This document shows, piece after piece, positions 54,191-63,995 of a DNA stretch of 64,000 nucleotides; the stretch's first letter is position 1; each line of letters begins with the position of its first letter. The notes beneath the pieces are model-generated. The model ran no database searches, was not told the origin of the DNA, and worked only from the letters and a program-made list of their open reading frames with translations. The translations under genes were made by a program, and so were the position numbers. Origin of the DNA: Cercospora beticola (Eukaryota > Ascomycota > Dothideomycetes > Mycosphaerellales > Mycosphaerellaceae); assembly GCF_033473495.1 (NCBI RefSeq), contig NC_088935.1, forward strand, positions 5,146,001 through 5,210,000, written 5' to 3'.

Positions 54191-55124
54191 ATGGAGTCCC
54201 TCGAAACTGCTCTCCGCAGCATCCTCACACCGATCACTCGCAACCTCCCCAAACCCATCAGCGATGCAGCAACTCAACTCCTCGGCGACAGCTGCTACCG
54301 CAGTCTAGTTCACGACCTCACAATAACCGACTCGGTCTGCCTCAAGCTCGCCATCTCCAAAGCCCTGGGCATCGCCATCATCGCCGCAAGCAGCATAGTA
54401 AAAATCCCTCAACTCATCAAGCTCATCAACAGCCAATCCGCCTCCGGCATAAGCTTCCTCTCATACCTCCTCGAGACCGTCAGCTACCTCGTCACACTGG
54501 TCTACAATGTCCGCAACCAGTTCCCGTTCAGCACGTATGGCGAGACGGCGTTGATCGCTGTGCAGAATGTGGCGATCAGTATTCTGGTCTTGCAGTTTTC
54601 GGGACAAGGGCCTATGGCTGCGGTTTTCATTGCTGGATTGGCGGCTGCGGGGTATGCGTTGTATAACGAAGGGGTTGTGAGCCTGGAGATGTTGCAGTAT
54701 TTCCAGGCTGGAGCTGGATTGTTGGGTGTTGCGAGCAAGTTGCCGCAGATCATCACAATCTTCCGTGAGGGTGGGACAGGGCAATTGAGTGCTTTTGCGG
54801 TAAGTACTGCTGTCTAGCAGATGCTGGACGATTTTGAATACTAAATTGGTATAACAGATCTTCAACTACTTGGCTGGATCGTTGGCTCGCATCTTCACTA
54901 CGTTGCAGGAGGTGGACGATAAGCTGATCTTGTACGGGTTCCTGGCTGGGTTCTCCTTGAATCTAGTGCTTGCTCTGCAAATGGTCTACTACTGGAACGG
55001 CTCGAGCACCAAACAGAAGAAGCTTGATCCAAGGAGAGAAGGAGCTCCAAGCTATGCCAATGTCGTCAAGGCGAGTGGCAGTGAAAAGTCGAAGAAGTCG
55101 CCCTCAACCAGGAGACGAGGATAG
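54191..55124 (+). CDS. MPDU1-like PQ-loop protein (mannose-P-dolichol utilisation)
   Basis: A 291-residue ER membrane protein. Exons are 54191-54799 and 54858-55124, with a 58-nt intron (GTAAGT...AACAG). Two PQ-loop repeats are clear: KIPQLIKLINSQSASGISFL and KLPQIITIFREGGTGQLSAF. About seven TM segments surround them (ALGIAIIAASSIV, SYLLETVSYLVTLVYNV, MAAVFIAGLAAAGYAL, LILYGFLAGFSLNLVLALQM). MPDU1 is needed for use of dolichol-linked mannose and glucose in N-glycan and GPI-anchor assembly. The hydrophilic tail is Lys/Ser-rich and ends SKKSPSTRRRG. It is 15-45 residues longer than animal MPDU1, mostly in that tail. Confidence 0.92.
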
Positions 55125-55231
55125 ATCGCGCTCGAAAACAATTTCGATAACTAAAATGTAATGTCTTCTCTTCTATCAAAACTCGTGTTGATCAAATCGT
55201 CAATCGTGTCTTCGTTCGGTCATCCCTTCAA

Positions 55232-57031
55232 CTAGTGCTGTTGCGCCCTTTCCAACTCTTCCCTAGCTTCAGCCAGCTCCGCCTCTGAAGGCATATTGAC
55301 AATCATCAAATACAGTACATCTTCTCTCATAGCTCTCTTCACCGCACCCAGAGGCCCGCCTTTCCTGTTCCTCCTCCTGGCATTCCGAGATCTCGCCTCG
55401 CGCTGAAATGTACTCTGACTAGACGATGCCTCCACAGCACTGCCTTGTGAACTACTCGCAGCAGGACTGAGACGCCCCGCACTCGAAATCTGCTCAGATC
55501 GGAATCCAGTGCGTGAAAAGAGTTCTTCGCGATAAGCATCCCCATATCGCTTTCTAGATCGAGGCTCACAGCCCACAGCGAGACGACGCTGATCGCGAAA
55601 GAGATCTCGCTCCATCCGTCGCTCGCGCTTCGATGCTATGGGTGTCATCTTTCCACCTGAAAGCAGCGCAACGAGGCCGCCGGAGTACATTGGGTGATTT
55701 GGATCTGCTCGAGCTGATTTGAAGGCACGATGTTGTTGCGGCACTGCGAGCGAAGAGCTGGGATCTTGGGATGCCTATCGAGCTGTTAGCATATTCCACG
55801 ATTGGGAGAATGAGGCCTCAGTACTCACGTAATCGAATTGAGCCCTGCGATCAAAGTAGTTTGCGAGGAACTTTTTGGCATCTTTGGTCTTGTCCTTGAA
55901 AGTCTCTGGCCCTGCTTGAGCTGCTTGGCGATCGAGCTCTGGAAAGATCAGGGGCGCAGATTCTGGAAGCATGGCAGTCCCTTTAGTTGTATTGCTAGCG
56001 AGCCTCATGTCTTTCATACGACTGTTCATGCTCCTGCTTCCAGACTCGTCCGAGTGCGTTCTGTTGTATTTCGCAATGGTTTGATTAGTTGTGACATCAA
56101 CCTTCTCGGCTTTGATGAGGTTGGCGAGTCCAGCGATACCAGTGGTAGATTGTTGCATATCCGAGTCGGACTTGTACTTGACAATCATAGCGTAAAGGCC
56201 TGCGGGCTTGAATAACTCCTCGTTCATGGAGTCGAGGAAGGTGTTTGTTCGTGTTCTGGATTGAACTTCTGCCCCGACTCCAGCAGCGATTTGTACCGCC
56301 GTAGTCACAGCCATTGCAATGACCGATGGTACGAGTCCCGCTATGGCGGCAGAGATTTGGATGATAGGGAAGATGGGAGATGCCTGGGAAGACTTGTGGA
56401 AGTTCTTTAGAAACTTGAGGAAGACTTCCTGGTCGATGCCACAGTCCGCCAGCACTGGGCTGTATGCTCTGATAAAGCCTCGTGCTTTTTTTCTTGGGCG
56501 ACGCTGGGGAAGTATCACTGGCAATGGGATCTGAGGGCGAGTGAGAGTGCTTTCTCTCGGCTCCGCTGGCGGGTTAGTATTCATGACCTCGCGGACAAGC
56601 TCCTCAACAGGAGTGTATTGTGCCTCGGACTCGTCATATGTGGGTAGGCCATTGCTATCAGTGGGCTCTAACGCTTCATCCAGTGCTTGGAGCTCCTCGT
56701 CGTCCTCAATCGATTCGGTATCGTCTGAATCTGAATCTTCTTGTGAAGAAATGTCGTCCCACTTCTGATCAGCTGAAGCTGGTGGTCCTGCTTCGAGAGT
56801 TCTATGCGACGAATTCTGTCGATCTGTATACGCTGGAAGCGCTTCTGTGGACTCCATTTGACGGTCTTCTGGTCCGGTGGTAGTACCATGCTCGAGCTCC
56901 TCTGTTGCTGCGGCACGGGCTTGCTTCTGTTCCTTGCGATGTTCCCTGTACTCGGCTCCCATCGCAATGCCTTTGCCGGCAAGCTTAGCAACGAGTCCGA
57001 TTGGCATGTTGAGAGTAAATGTGGACGACAA
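55232..57031 (-). CDS. Unknown protein with central hydrophobic segment
   Basis: A 581-residue protein with no family I can name. Exons are 57031-55829 and 55774-55232; the 54-nt intron (GTGAGT...GATAG) joins RAQFDY to ASQDPSSSLAV. A Met eight codons in, at 57007 (MPIGLVAKLAGKG), is an equally good start. Residues ~75-110 are acidic (SQEDSDSDDTESIEDDEE). At about 220-265 is a hydrophobic Ala/Val-rich stretch (IIQISAAIAGLVPSVIAMAV, then TAVQIAAGVGAE), perhaps a membrane or amphipathic helix, followed by LYAMIVKYKSD, which has the look of a conserved core. The second exon contains another similar string near its end, VLYLMIVNMPSEAELAE. The last 100 residues before that are Arg/Ser-rich. It converges on the MPDU1 gene with only 107 bp between stops. 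Confidence 0.75.
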
Positions 57032-57453
57032 CCGAAGGGCTTGGTTTGGGATGATAAGACGAACTGCGAGCGGTCTTACCGGTTCCTATATATCTGCGAA
57101 CACAGCAGCATTACCCTACTGCCTATTGATTGTCCATTGCATCCTTCAAGAATTCCGTCAGACCCGCTCGAGTCGCGCTCGGGAGCTCCGCCTCAGCTGT
57201 GCTTGCAGAAGAGAGTGACGAAGTGGATGCTCGGACAGGGTTGAACGAGCTTGATCCAATGCTTAGCCGAGATGCCAGAGCTTGAGCGGGCAGCCCGTAG
57301 CACATGGGCGCGAAGCTAGCCGTTTGCGGTGCGGCTGAGTGAATTGAGTTGCGCGCGAATCACAAGTCGGCGCGACACCTTCCAAGAGCATCGCATCCCA
57401 GGCATCGACATACCAGCATCACTCCCCATCGTCGCAACACTGCAACACTCGTC
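57032..57453. promoter_or_regulatory. Divergent promoter region, unknown protein / MED8
   Basis: 422 bp between two divergent genes, presumably a shared promoter. No clear TATA box or repeat. Confidence 0.4.
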
Positions 57454-58302
57454 ATGGCGCAGACGCAGACACAGACTCCGGCTCAAACACTGCCGCAAGA
57501 GCACATCAAAGCCATTGACCACTTGCGCATGCGACTGGCCGGGCTCTCGACGTCTCTGCACCTATTGCAGGGAGAGCTCGCGAAACCGCAGAACGATCCT
57601 CTGCTCGCATGGTAGGTCGTGGTCGCGGTGACGCGTCGCCTGCAAATGCACTCCCTTGCTATCTTGTAGTGTTAGAAGTCTTTGTCGCTAAGGTAAGTTG
57701 ACAGGCCACAGCTGCAAAAGGCTTCAACGAATCTCGGACAGAACCTCGACGGCCTCGCCAGTGCGTTGAGCGCGCAACGCCAACTATTCACATCGTTGCA
57801 CCTACATCCTCTTCCCAACTTTCCCGCGCACACGCAGCAGGGCCTATTGGAGCAGTTGGTGCGCAAAAAGTTGGACCCGAGAGCGGAAGCGTGGATCGAA
57901 GAAAGCGTCAATGTCGGCAAAGAGCAGAGCAATGGCGTTGCGGCGGGCCAGGAGTCGGGCACGTTGACCGAGGCCGAGATGCAGGACTTATGGTCCTCAG
58001 CCATGGATATACATCAAGAAGTTCTCGCGCCTTGGATGGAACAGGATCTCTTCAGCGATGATTTCACTGTGCTGGAGCGAGAAAATGGCGTGAAGAATGT
58101 CGTGACCGGTCTGAAGCGCGATCTCGCGGACGAGGACGATGACGATGAGGACGACGGAGACGATGATGGCGACAAGATGGTCGAAGACACCGTGAAGCCA
58201 GACGTCGTGCAAGCTCCTGCTGCGAACGGTCTGAACACCAGCCTTCCTCCGTTGCCGTTAGACAGCATGCTCAAATTCGCACATGGGCAGGATGTTCCTT
58301 GA
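57454..58302 (+). CDS. med8: Mediator complex subunit 8
   Basis: A 251-residue Mediator head-module subunit; it links Mediator to RNA polymerase II transcription. Exons are 57454-57611 and 57705-58302. The product opens with a Gln/Thr run, then HIKAIDHLRMRLAGLSTSLH, NDPLLAWPQLQKASTNLGQN and LYP-region equivalents LHLHPLPNFPAHTQQGLLEQ and LVRKKLDPRAEAWI, all in Med8 order. The 93-nt intron uses donor GTAGGT and acceptor GACAG. A nearer acceptor-like TTGTAG would lead to a stop, and a strong GTAAGT lies only 12 nt before the real acceptor, so mis-splicing is possible. The C-terminal region has an Asp/Glu tract (DEDDDDEDDGDDDGDKM) coded by GAC/GAT repeats. Confidence 0.9.
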
Positions 58303-58735
58303 GAGTCAGATATGCTGATCTAGAAGTACCTCTCAAGCCCACCCACCCTCGGCGTTTCCCTTTTGCGGCATATTCCCCCTTCGGGAGGTAGCTGTGTTGA
58401 CAGAGCGTGGTTCAGCCGGCTTTCGTTCAGTTCGGATTCTGCCTGAACGCAAGGAAACCGAGTAGATGGCAAGCGAATACAACGAGCTCACATGCCCCAC
58501 TGGCACTGTCCGCGGATAGCCTGGACTGCTTGCCTGTGCCGCTTGATTCACTTGATACTGTCACATGAAACTGTGAACGGATAACAATTGCTTTTCACTT
58601 CTAGTCTCTTCATGCTTCCATGCCTGCCTTTCCTGACTCATCACCTGGCAGAGCAACACAAATCTAGCTTTCGCCAACAAGTCCGAACACGTCCACCATA
58701 GAGCCACACCAAACCACGACACACCGCGCGGCACC
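58303..58735. other. Intergenic region, MED8 to F-box-like gene
   Basis: 433 bp between two plus-strand genes, holding the MED8 3' end and the next promoter. Nothing further is visible. Confidence 0.35.
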
Positions 58736-60160
58736 TTGGTGACCATCTACACAAGAACAGTTCGTCCACATTCCAGGATGCCTTTACACAAAGTTCTGCC
58801 GATCAAGGCGGACATGGAGTACAGGCGACAGCGAGTCGGTGCTCCAAGGGCATTTTCCAAAGACTTCATACGTGAGGTGATCATCGCCACCATCGATGAT
58901 TTCAACCTTCACAACCTACAGGATCCGGACAGATTCATTGCTGTGTCGCCTGCAAAGGGCTCGACTCCCATTTACGATATCCACAGACGCCCTCTTGGGT
59001 ATGACAGCTACTCGTTCGAGGGTTGGCGATGGGAGTCGAAAGTCATGGAAGTCGAGCTTGATTCGGCTTGTGAGGTCTGGGTCCATGCTCGGCATGGATG
59101 TACATCTTTGGTTGAGTGGCTCCAAAAGGATCATCATCCCGATGATGATGATGATGATTCGGATCTCAACGCTGACTTGGGGCCGTGGCCGTGGACTGCA
59201 AAGGAAGCGCGAGAGAGACAGCAAGTCTTGTGGGACAAGCAGTGGCGTCTCTGGAAAATCAACGGTAAGCAATTTCAGTTTCGCAATCTGCCTGCTGAGA
59301 TTCGGAATTCGATCTACGACTTCGCTCTTGGTCCCGAGCAGGACCAGTCCTCATACCGCCATGCACGACTCGGAAGATACGGTACTCGCCACATGGAGCG
59401 AGGTGCGCTTCCGTTGCCATCAATGAACATTCTATACTTGAGCCGCCAGGTTTACGCCGAAGCATGCCATATCCTCTTCGAAAGAACTGTCTTTCGCCTC
59501 ACGAGCAGCAAAGACTTCTACAGACTGAGCGACAACAAGACGCTTGTCAGCCGCATACGACGTCTTGAGCTGGCGCTGCCACATGAGGATTTCCTCGAAT
59601 GCTTCAAACGAGTAGCGGACTTGCGCCGCCACGGCCTCGAAGAGGCAAACGTCTTTCAACGCATGCAACTCAAAGACTTGGTCATCGATTTGGCTCGGCC
59701 GAAAGCTCTTATCGATATTGTGATGATATTTCACAACAACACGGGTTCTACGATGGTCCCAGAGTTTGCCTGCCAAAAATTGACGGTCGACAAGATTCTG
59801 CGGAAGGCGTTTCCATGGATAGCCGAGCAGCCTGTTCGTCTCGTCGGAGCGTTGAAGAATCAGCAGAGGAAGGACTTCGAGGCCAAGTGCGCTGCAAAGC
59901 GCAAAGAATACCTCGACTGGTGTCGTGCCATGTCGCTGGACGGCCAGGTTCCGACACTGGTGGAATATGAGGAGTGGAAGGCAGAGGAGGTTGGTGGAGT
60001 GTGGCTCGATGGCCGTGGAGCGGTGGCCGCAGAACCAATCGAAGAGACGCTTTATGGAGCTCAATCAGACGTCGTGAACGAGGCTGAAGATGAGATGGCC
60101 TTGGAAAAGTGTCGTTGTGAAGTCATTTGTACTCCAGCGCGCTGGACGAACGAGGACTAG
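58736..60160 (+). CDS. F-box-like protein of fungal DUF7730-like type
   Basis: An intronless 474-residue protein. The central FQFRNLPAEIRNSIYDFALG is the F-box-like helix pair seen at the start of many expanded Dothideomycete proteins; it is followed by MNILYLSRQVYAEACHILFE and YRLSDNKTLVSRIRRLELAL, also typical. F-box proteins recruit substrates to SCF ubiquitin ligases, but this family has few tested members. The N-terminal 170 residues are distinct and include an Asp run (DDDDDDSD) coded by GAT repeats. The C-terminus is acidic, with a final Cys-containing segment (CRCEVIC). A Met at 58778 (MPLHKVLPIK) is an alternative start, 14 codons in. Confidence 0.7.
   Translation: MVTIYTRTVRPHSRMPLHKVLPIKADMEYRRQRVGAPRAFSKDFIREVIIATIDDFNLHNLQDPDRFIAVSPAKGSTPIYDIHRRPLGYDSYSFEGWRWESKVMEVELDSACEVWVHARHGCTSLVEWLQKDHHPDDDDDDSDLNADLGPWPWTAKEARERQQVLWDKQWRLWKINGKQFQFRNLPAEIRNSIYDFALGPEQDQSSYRHARLGRYGTRHMERGALPLPSMNILYLSRQVYAEACHILFERTVFRLTSSKDFYRLSDNKTLVSRIRRLELALPHEDFLECFKRVADLRRHGLEEANVFQRMQLKDLVIDLARPKALIDIVMIFHNNTGSTMVPEFACQKLTVDKILRKAFPWIAEQPVRLVGALKNQQRKDFEAKCAAKRKEYLDWCRAMSLDGQVPTLVEYEEWKAEEVGGVWLDGRGAVAAEPIEETLYGAQSDVVNEAEDEMALEKCRCEVICTPARWTNED
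59142..59160. repeat. (GAT)n coding microsatellite
   Basis: About six GAT triplets, preceded by an ATCCC interruption and another GAT, code for an Asp run in the F-box-like protein. A trinucleotide repeat keeps the frame when it changes length. Confidence 0.8.
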
Positions 60161-60815
60161 GATGCGAAGGCGATGCTGAGTCACTGGTGTGGCAATATCT
60201 ACAACGAGCAGACTATCCGGTCCTAGCAGGAATTGAGAACGCATATGGTCCACCTGCAGTCGTCACATGCAACATGCTGCATTGGGAGCAGCTGAGAGAT
60301 GTATTATAGCTAATCTTCTCGCGCTTGAGTTGAGCCCTAGTAGATGCTAGAGATGTTCGGGATCCAGGGACTAGTTGGTAGTGTCAGAGCAGAAGTTTCG
60401 AGTCTACACGATGGTCTTCTCTAGCTTTTCTACTGCGTCTCGAGAAAGAGTCCTATGGTAGTCTTGTGGGGAGTGATCTCGCGATGAAACGTCCACGACT
60501 TTTGGGAGCAAGACTCGAGGCGGCGTTCACGCGTCTTCCTGCCTCTATGCACTAAATCAAAGTCTCCATCTACAGAATAATGTCAAACATTCATTTCTTT
60601 CTTGCATGTGATTAGTAGAAACTGATTGGTACTGTGCCGCACCGCGATGTTGCGAGACTGGCATGCAGGACAAGCGCGACTGTACCATCCGTTACCGCCT
60701 TCCTCCCCGAGGCTCCAAGAACAGCAAGACCACGACCAGTGCAGATCTGCAGCAACACATCAAGCGCAATTGACTTCACTTTTGGACTTCGGACCCGTGA
60801 TCTGAGGAGCTTTGC
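60161..60815. other. Intergenic region, F-box-like gene to ZZ/EF-hand gene
   Basis: 655 bp between two plus-strand genes. It holds the 3' end of one and the promoter of the other. No other feature is supported. Confidence 0.35.
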
Positions 60816-63389
60816 ATGCCACATGACTACAGCAACATGTCAAACCAGTCATCCGACCTTGCGTCACGATATCATCCGGCAATATGGATGGTCGCCGGAC
60901 TGACCTTAGCCTACACTTCGTACAGGCTCCTCGAGTCTTACACCAGCCTACAATCAACCGACTTACGAAGAAGCAACGCAGTACACCGACCACGAAGGAA
61001 CCGCCAAGAGGGCCACGTAGACTGGGAATCGCCTTCGCCAGGCGCGCCTCTGGGGACCATATTGATCCGCAAGGACGACGAGACTCTGGCAATCAACTTG
61101 GCAAACACGCGACTTCCATCCGCCGACATGCTTCGACGCATGTATGGATCTGGCAGTGAGTCGATCCGCCGAGAAATGCAAAGTCTGGCTTTGGATATGA
61201 TCCTTTCAAATTGCTTTGCCTCCATAGACGATGCGGAAAGCAGAGCAAGGTTGAGCAATTTTGGCCTGGACGAGGTACTGGCCGCGCTGAGAAGTAGAGA
61301 TGGGGAAGCGATCTTGCAATCCAGCTACAGCATTCCGCAAATCATGCATCTCGACACTGTTACCAGGGCACAAGTAGAACGCGCCATACACACGCTTTTG
61401 ACCTCGGACCCTTGGTTTACTGCCAACGCTTCTGGATCCGACGATGAGGTAGTAGATCCAGCGGAAACAGAAGATTGGGAGGTGGATAAGAACGAGCCAA
61501 GTCAAGGATTGCGAGGTCTGCTGTACTATATCGCGGAAAACGAAGCGAAGCGGAAAGCCTACGAGCACCGGGGCATTGGATGTGAAGAATGCGGTGAACT
61601 CCCTATACGCGGTGTGCGATGGCATTGCCTCAATTGTCCGGACTTCGATCTGTGCTCGTCCTGCGAAACCCACTCGCGACATCCAAAGACTCATGTGTTC
61701 GCCAAGATCAAGATTCCAGTCCCAGTTCTGTCACAGCCGACACAAGAGATCAAGCTGTGGTATCCCGGTGATCCAAGAAAGATCCATGCTTCTCTTGATG
61801 CGAATCTGAGGAAGAAATTATGCCAAGAGTATGACTACGAGGAGCCACAGCTTGACGCACTCTACGACCAATTTACCTGCTTAGCGAATGTTCCTTGGGA
61901 AAGAGATCCCACCAGAGTCAAAGCTGGGATGGACAGACGAGCCTTCAACAGGGCCATGACTTCCGAGCGCTGGCCCGCTGGACTGGCCACAAATGCGATG
62001 TTCGATCGCATGTTCGCCTTCTACGACACAGACAACAATGGTATCATTGGTCTCGAAGAGTTTGTAGATGGCATGGCGTATCTGAGAGGACCTAAGCGTT
62101 TCGCCTCCTTGCGGAGAACAATACAGGGCTACGATCTTGATGGTGATGGTTACGTGGATCGGAAAGACTTTCTGAGGATTCTTCGTGCAAAGCACATCAT
62201 ACAGAAACAGCTTATCAGCGACCAGGTTGACTTTCTGGAATCGGAGCGAATATTGATGAGTCAGGATGTTCTGCGCTCGAATCAGCCTATTAGCTCTCTT
62301 TTCGCAGATGAGCAGATCCCGCCTGGAGAGACAAGGCCACCGGGTGGCAAACGACCAGATGCGTTTGGCGACATGCAGCCATTGCCAGGCACTAAAACAA
62401 TTCTGGACGAGCATGACCCTTTTGTGCGGAAGCGACCACCTCGCGAGCGGCTACGAGCAACATTGTCTAGATTCGAAGAGTTATTGAACGAGAATGACAT
62501 GTCCCAGCAGGACAATGATGGGTCTGAAGAAGATACTGGCGTGCGCGAAATCCTCCCTGATGCCGAAGATGATATAGAAGATCCCTACTTACAGGACATC
62601 CTCTGGCAGATCACAGAGAATGGTTTCAATGAACTACTCGATCCCCTGTTCCGGACTCGGGAGCTAAATGACCAAGAAATTGCCGACACTCGTGCTGAGA
62701 GGAAGCAGTGGGCGTCAGAGATTGAAGATGCCATCGCAGTCGAGGCGCGCTCGCGCCAGAAGGAAATGGAAGAGCTTGAGGCCAGTAAACCATCACAAGG
62801 AAGCACGAATGAGACATCATCAGGACGGAAAGCACCAGACTTGCCCGAACGTGCTCAGCCAGAAACTTTCAGCGACGGTATTGTGCCCACAGACTGGGTC
62901 AGCCTGTCGAGACGCGAAGCTGAGATCGCGGACGCACCGCTAGACGAACTGCTGAACAATCTCGGCTATGGCTTACGTGACGACGATGCTACTATAACTG
63001 GGAGTGATGTGGCAGATTCAGATCCTCGTATTGCAGATTCTGGTAGCTCGACAATCTGGAATGGCAGACCTGCCAGTCGAGCCACTTCTCCGCTCAAGAC
63101 AGCGATTGCCGCCAACGACGAACCAACCTCCACTGACCCAACTCTTCCTCAGAATCGTCCGACTGCCGATTCTGCAGAAGGCAGTAGCAAGAGCCCTGCT
63201 CCAGCGAAAGCACCTTCAAAGTCTCGACTGAACAAGCTCGCTCAATTGAATGACTTGGAACGAGAAATGGAAGAGCGTGGAGGTCCTGGCAGACTGGCGT
63301 ATGATGAGGTCGAACATATTGTCGTCGCGGACGAAAAGCATGAGCTGAGAGGTTTGGTGAAGAGCTGGTTGGAATGGGCCAGCTTTTGA
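60816..63389 (+). CDS. Membrane-anchored ZZ zinc-finger and EF-hand protein
   Basis: An intronless 857-residue protein. A single N-terminal hydrophobic segment (PAIWMVAGLTLAYTSYRLL, about 21-39) should anchor it in a membrane. A helical, armadillo-like stretch (about 80-190) comes next. A ZZ zinc finger follows at about 253-300: GIGCEECGELPIRGVRWHC, CPDFDLCSSC and HPKTHVF, with the usual Cys pairs and His ligands. Two canonical EF-hands follow: FYDTDNNGIIGLEEFVDGM (about 402) and YDLDGDGYVDRKDFLRIL (about 438), so calcium binding is expected. The last 350 residues are acidic, with coiled-coil parts and a Ser/Pro tail that ends in a short conserved-looking helix (LRGLVKSWLEWASF). The family is fungal and its role is unknown; the combination suggests a calcium-responsive membrane adaptor. 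A Met at 60837 is an alternative start. Confidence 0.85.
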   Translation: MPHDYSNMSNQSSDLASRYHPAIWMVAGLTLAYTSYRLLESYTSLQSTDLRRSNAVHRPRRNRQEGHVDWESPSPGAPLGTILIRKDDETLAINLANTRLPSADMLRRMYGSGSESIRREMQSLALDMILSNCFASIDDAESRARLSNFGLDEVLAALRSRDGEAILQSSYSIPQIMHLDTVTRAQVERAIHTLLTSDPWFTANASGSDDEVVDPAETEDWEVDKNEPSQGLRGLLYYIAENEAKRKAYEHRGIGCEECGELPIRGVRWHCLNCPDFDLCSSCETHSRHPKTHVFAKIKIPVPVLSQPTQEIKLWYPGDPRKIHASLDANLRKKLCQEYDYEEPQLDALYDQFTCLANVPWERDPTRVKAGMDRRAFNRAMTSERWPAGLATNAMFDRMFAFYDTDNNGIIGLEEFVDGMAYLRGPKRFASLRRTIQGYDLDGDGYVDRKDFLRILRAKHIIQKQLISDQVDFLESERILMSQDVLRSNQPISSLFADEQIPPGETRPPGGKRPDAFGDMQPLPGTKTILDEHDPFVRKRPPRERLRATLSRFEELLNENDMSQQDNDGSEEDTGVREILPDAEDDIEDPYLQDILWQITENGFNELLDPLFRTRELNDQEIADTRAERKQWASEIEDAIAVEARSRQKEMEELEASKPSQGSTNETSSGRKAPDLPERAQPETFSDGIVPTDWVSLSRREAEIADAPLDELLNNLGYGLRDDDATITGSDVADSDPRIADSGSSTIWNGRPASRATSPLKTAIAANDEPTSTDPTLPQNRPTADSAEGSSKSPAPAKAPSKSRLNKLAQLNDLEREMEERGGPGRLAYDEVEHIVVADEKHELRGLVKSWLEWASF

Positions 63390-63776
63390 TCCCCCGAGAC
63401 CTGCAATACTTTGACAAGAAATGGTCAGCCTTCCCTACCACGACGCGCCGGGGCTGATTGTCCCTGGAGTGTGCTGAACAGAAGCGAGATGTCATGACTT
63501 CAGTAGACAGTGTTCTGCATAGTGTATGAATGAGGAAAGATGTTTGGATATGTCTTCTTGGCAAACCATTACCTGCCAACAAGCTCTTCTTGTGGCCTTT
63601 ACATCGAACGAGTTCTCGACCTTGTGGAAAGAATATTCATCTAGCTAAGACCCAGAGCGTACGTCCCGTCTCCACAAATTCTTCTCACGATTGACTTCCA
63701 CAACCTTACGTACAAAAGCGTGGGATTTCCCGCATATGTATGTATGCCACTGACTCGCACATACCTTTTTCGTGCC

Positions 63777-63957
63777 ATAGACTCGGTATGGCAATGCACG
63801 TAGACGAAGCGCTTAGCTCGCTAATCTACATACCGCTGTGATTGTACTTGTAAACTTACGCCTTATACGAGTCATTGAGCTTTCGCAAAGCCTGTATTCG
63901 CAATAGACTCGGGAGCGAAATATGCAAGTAGACGACGGCTTCGCTGGTGGGTAATTA
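63777..63957. repeat. Pair of diverged ~126-bp-spaced direct repeats
   Basis: ATAGACTCGG occurs at 63777 and 63903, and GTAGACGA at 63800 and 63928, in the same order. Between them both copies read A-x-GCA-type sequence, and both continue with a GC-containing CGCT and then TAAT. The repeat unit is ~126 bp, with the sequence between blocks diverged. Confidence 0.6.
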
Positions 63958-63966
63958 GTGGGTATG

Positions 63967-63995
63967 ATGCCTCAGGCATACATCACCTGAGGTGA
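63967..63995. repeat. Two adjacent 13-bp dyads
   Basis: ATGCCTCAGGCAT (63967-63979) and TCACCTGAGGTGA (63983-63995) are each perfect dyads of 6-bp arms around one base. Their centres, CCTCAGG and CCTGAGG, are reverse complements of each other, and they start 16 bp apart. They look like a paired binding site for a dimeric regulator, but the factor is unknown. Confidence 0.6.
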
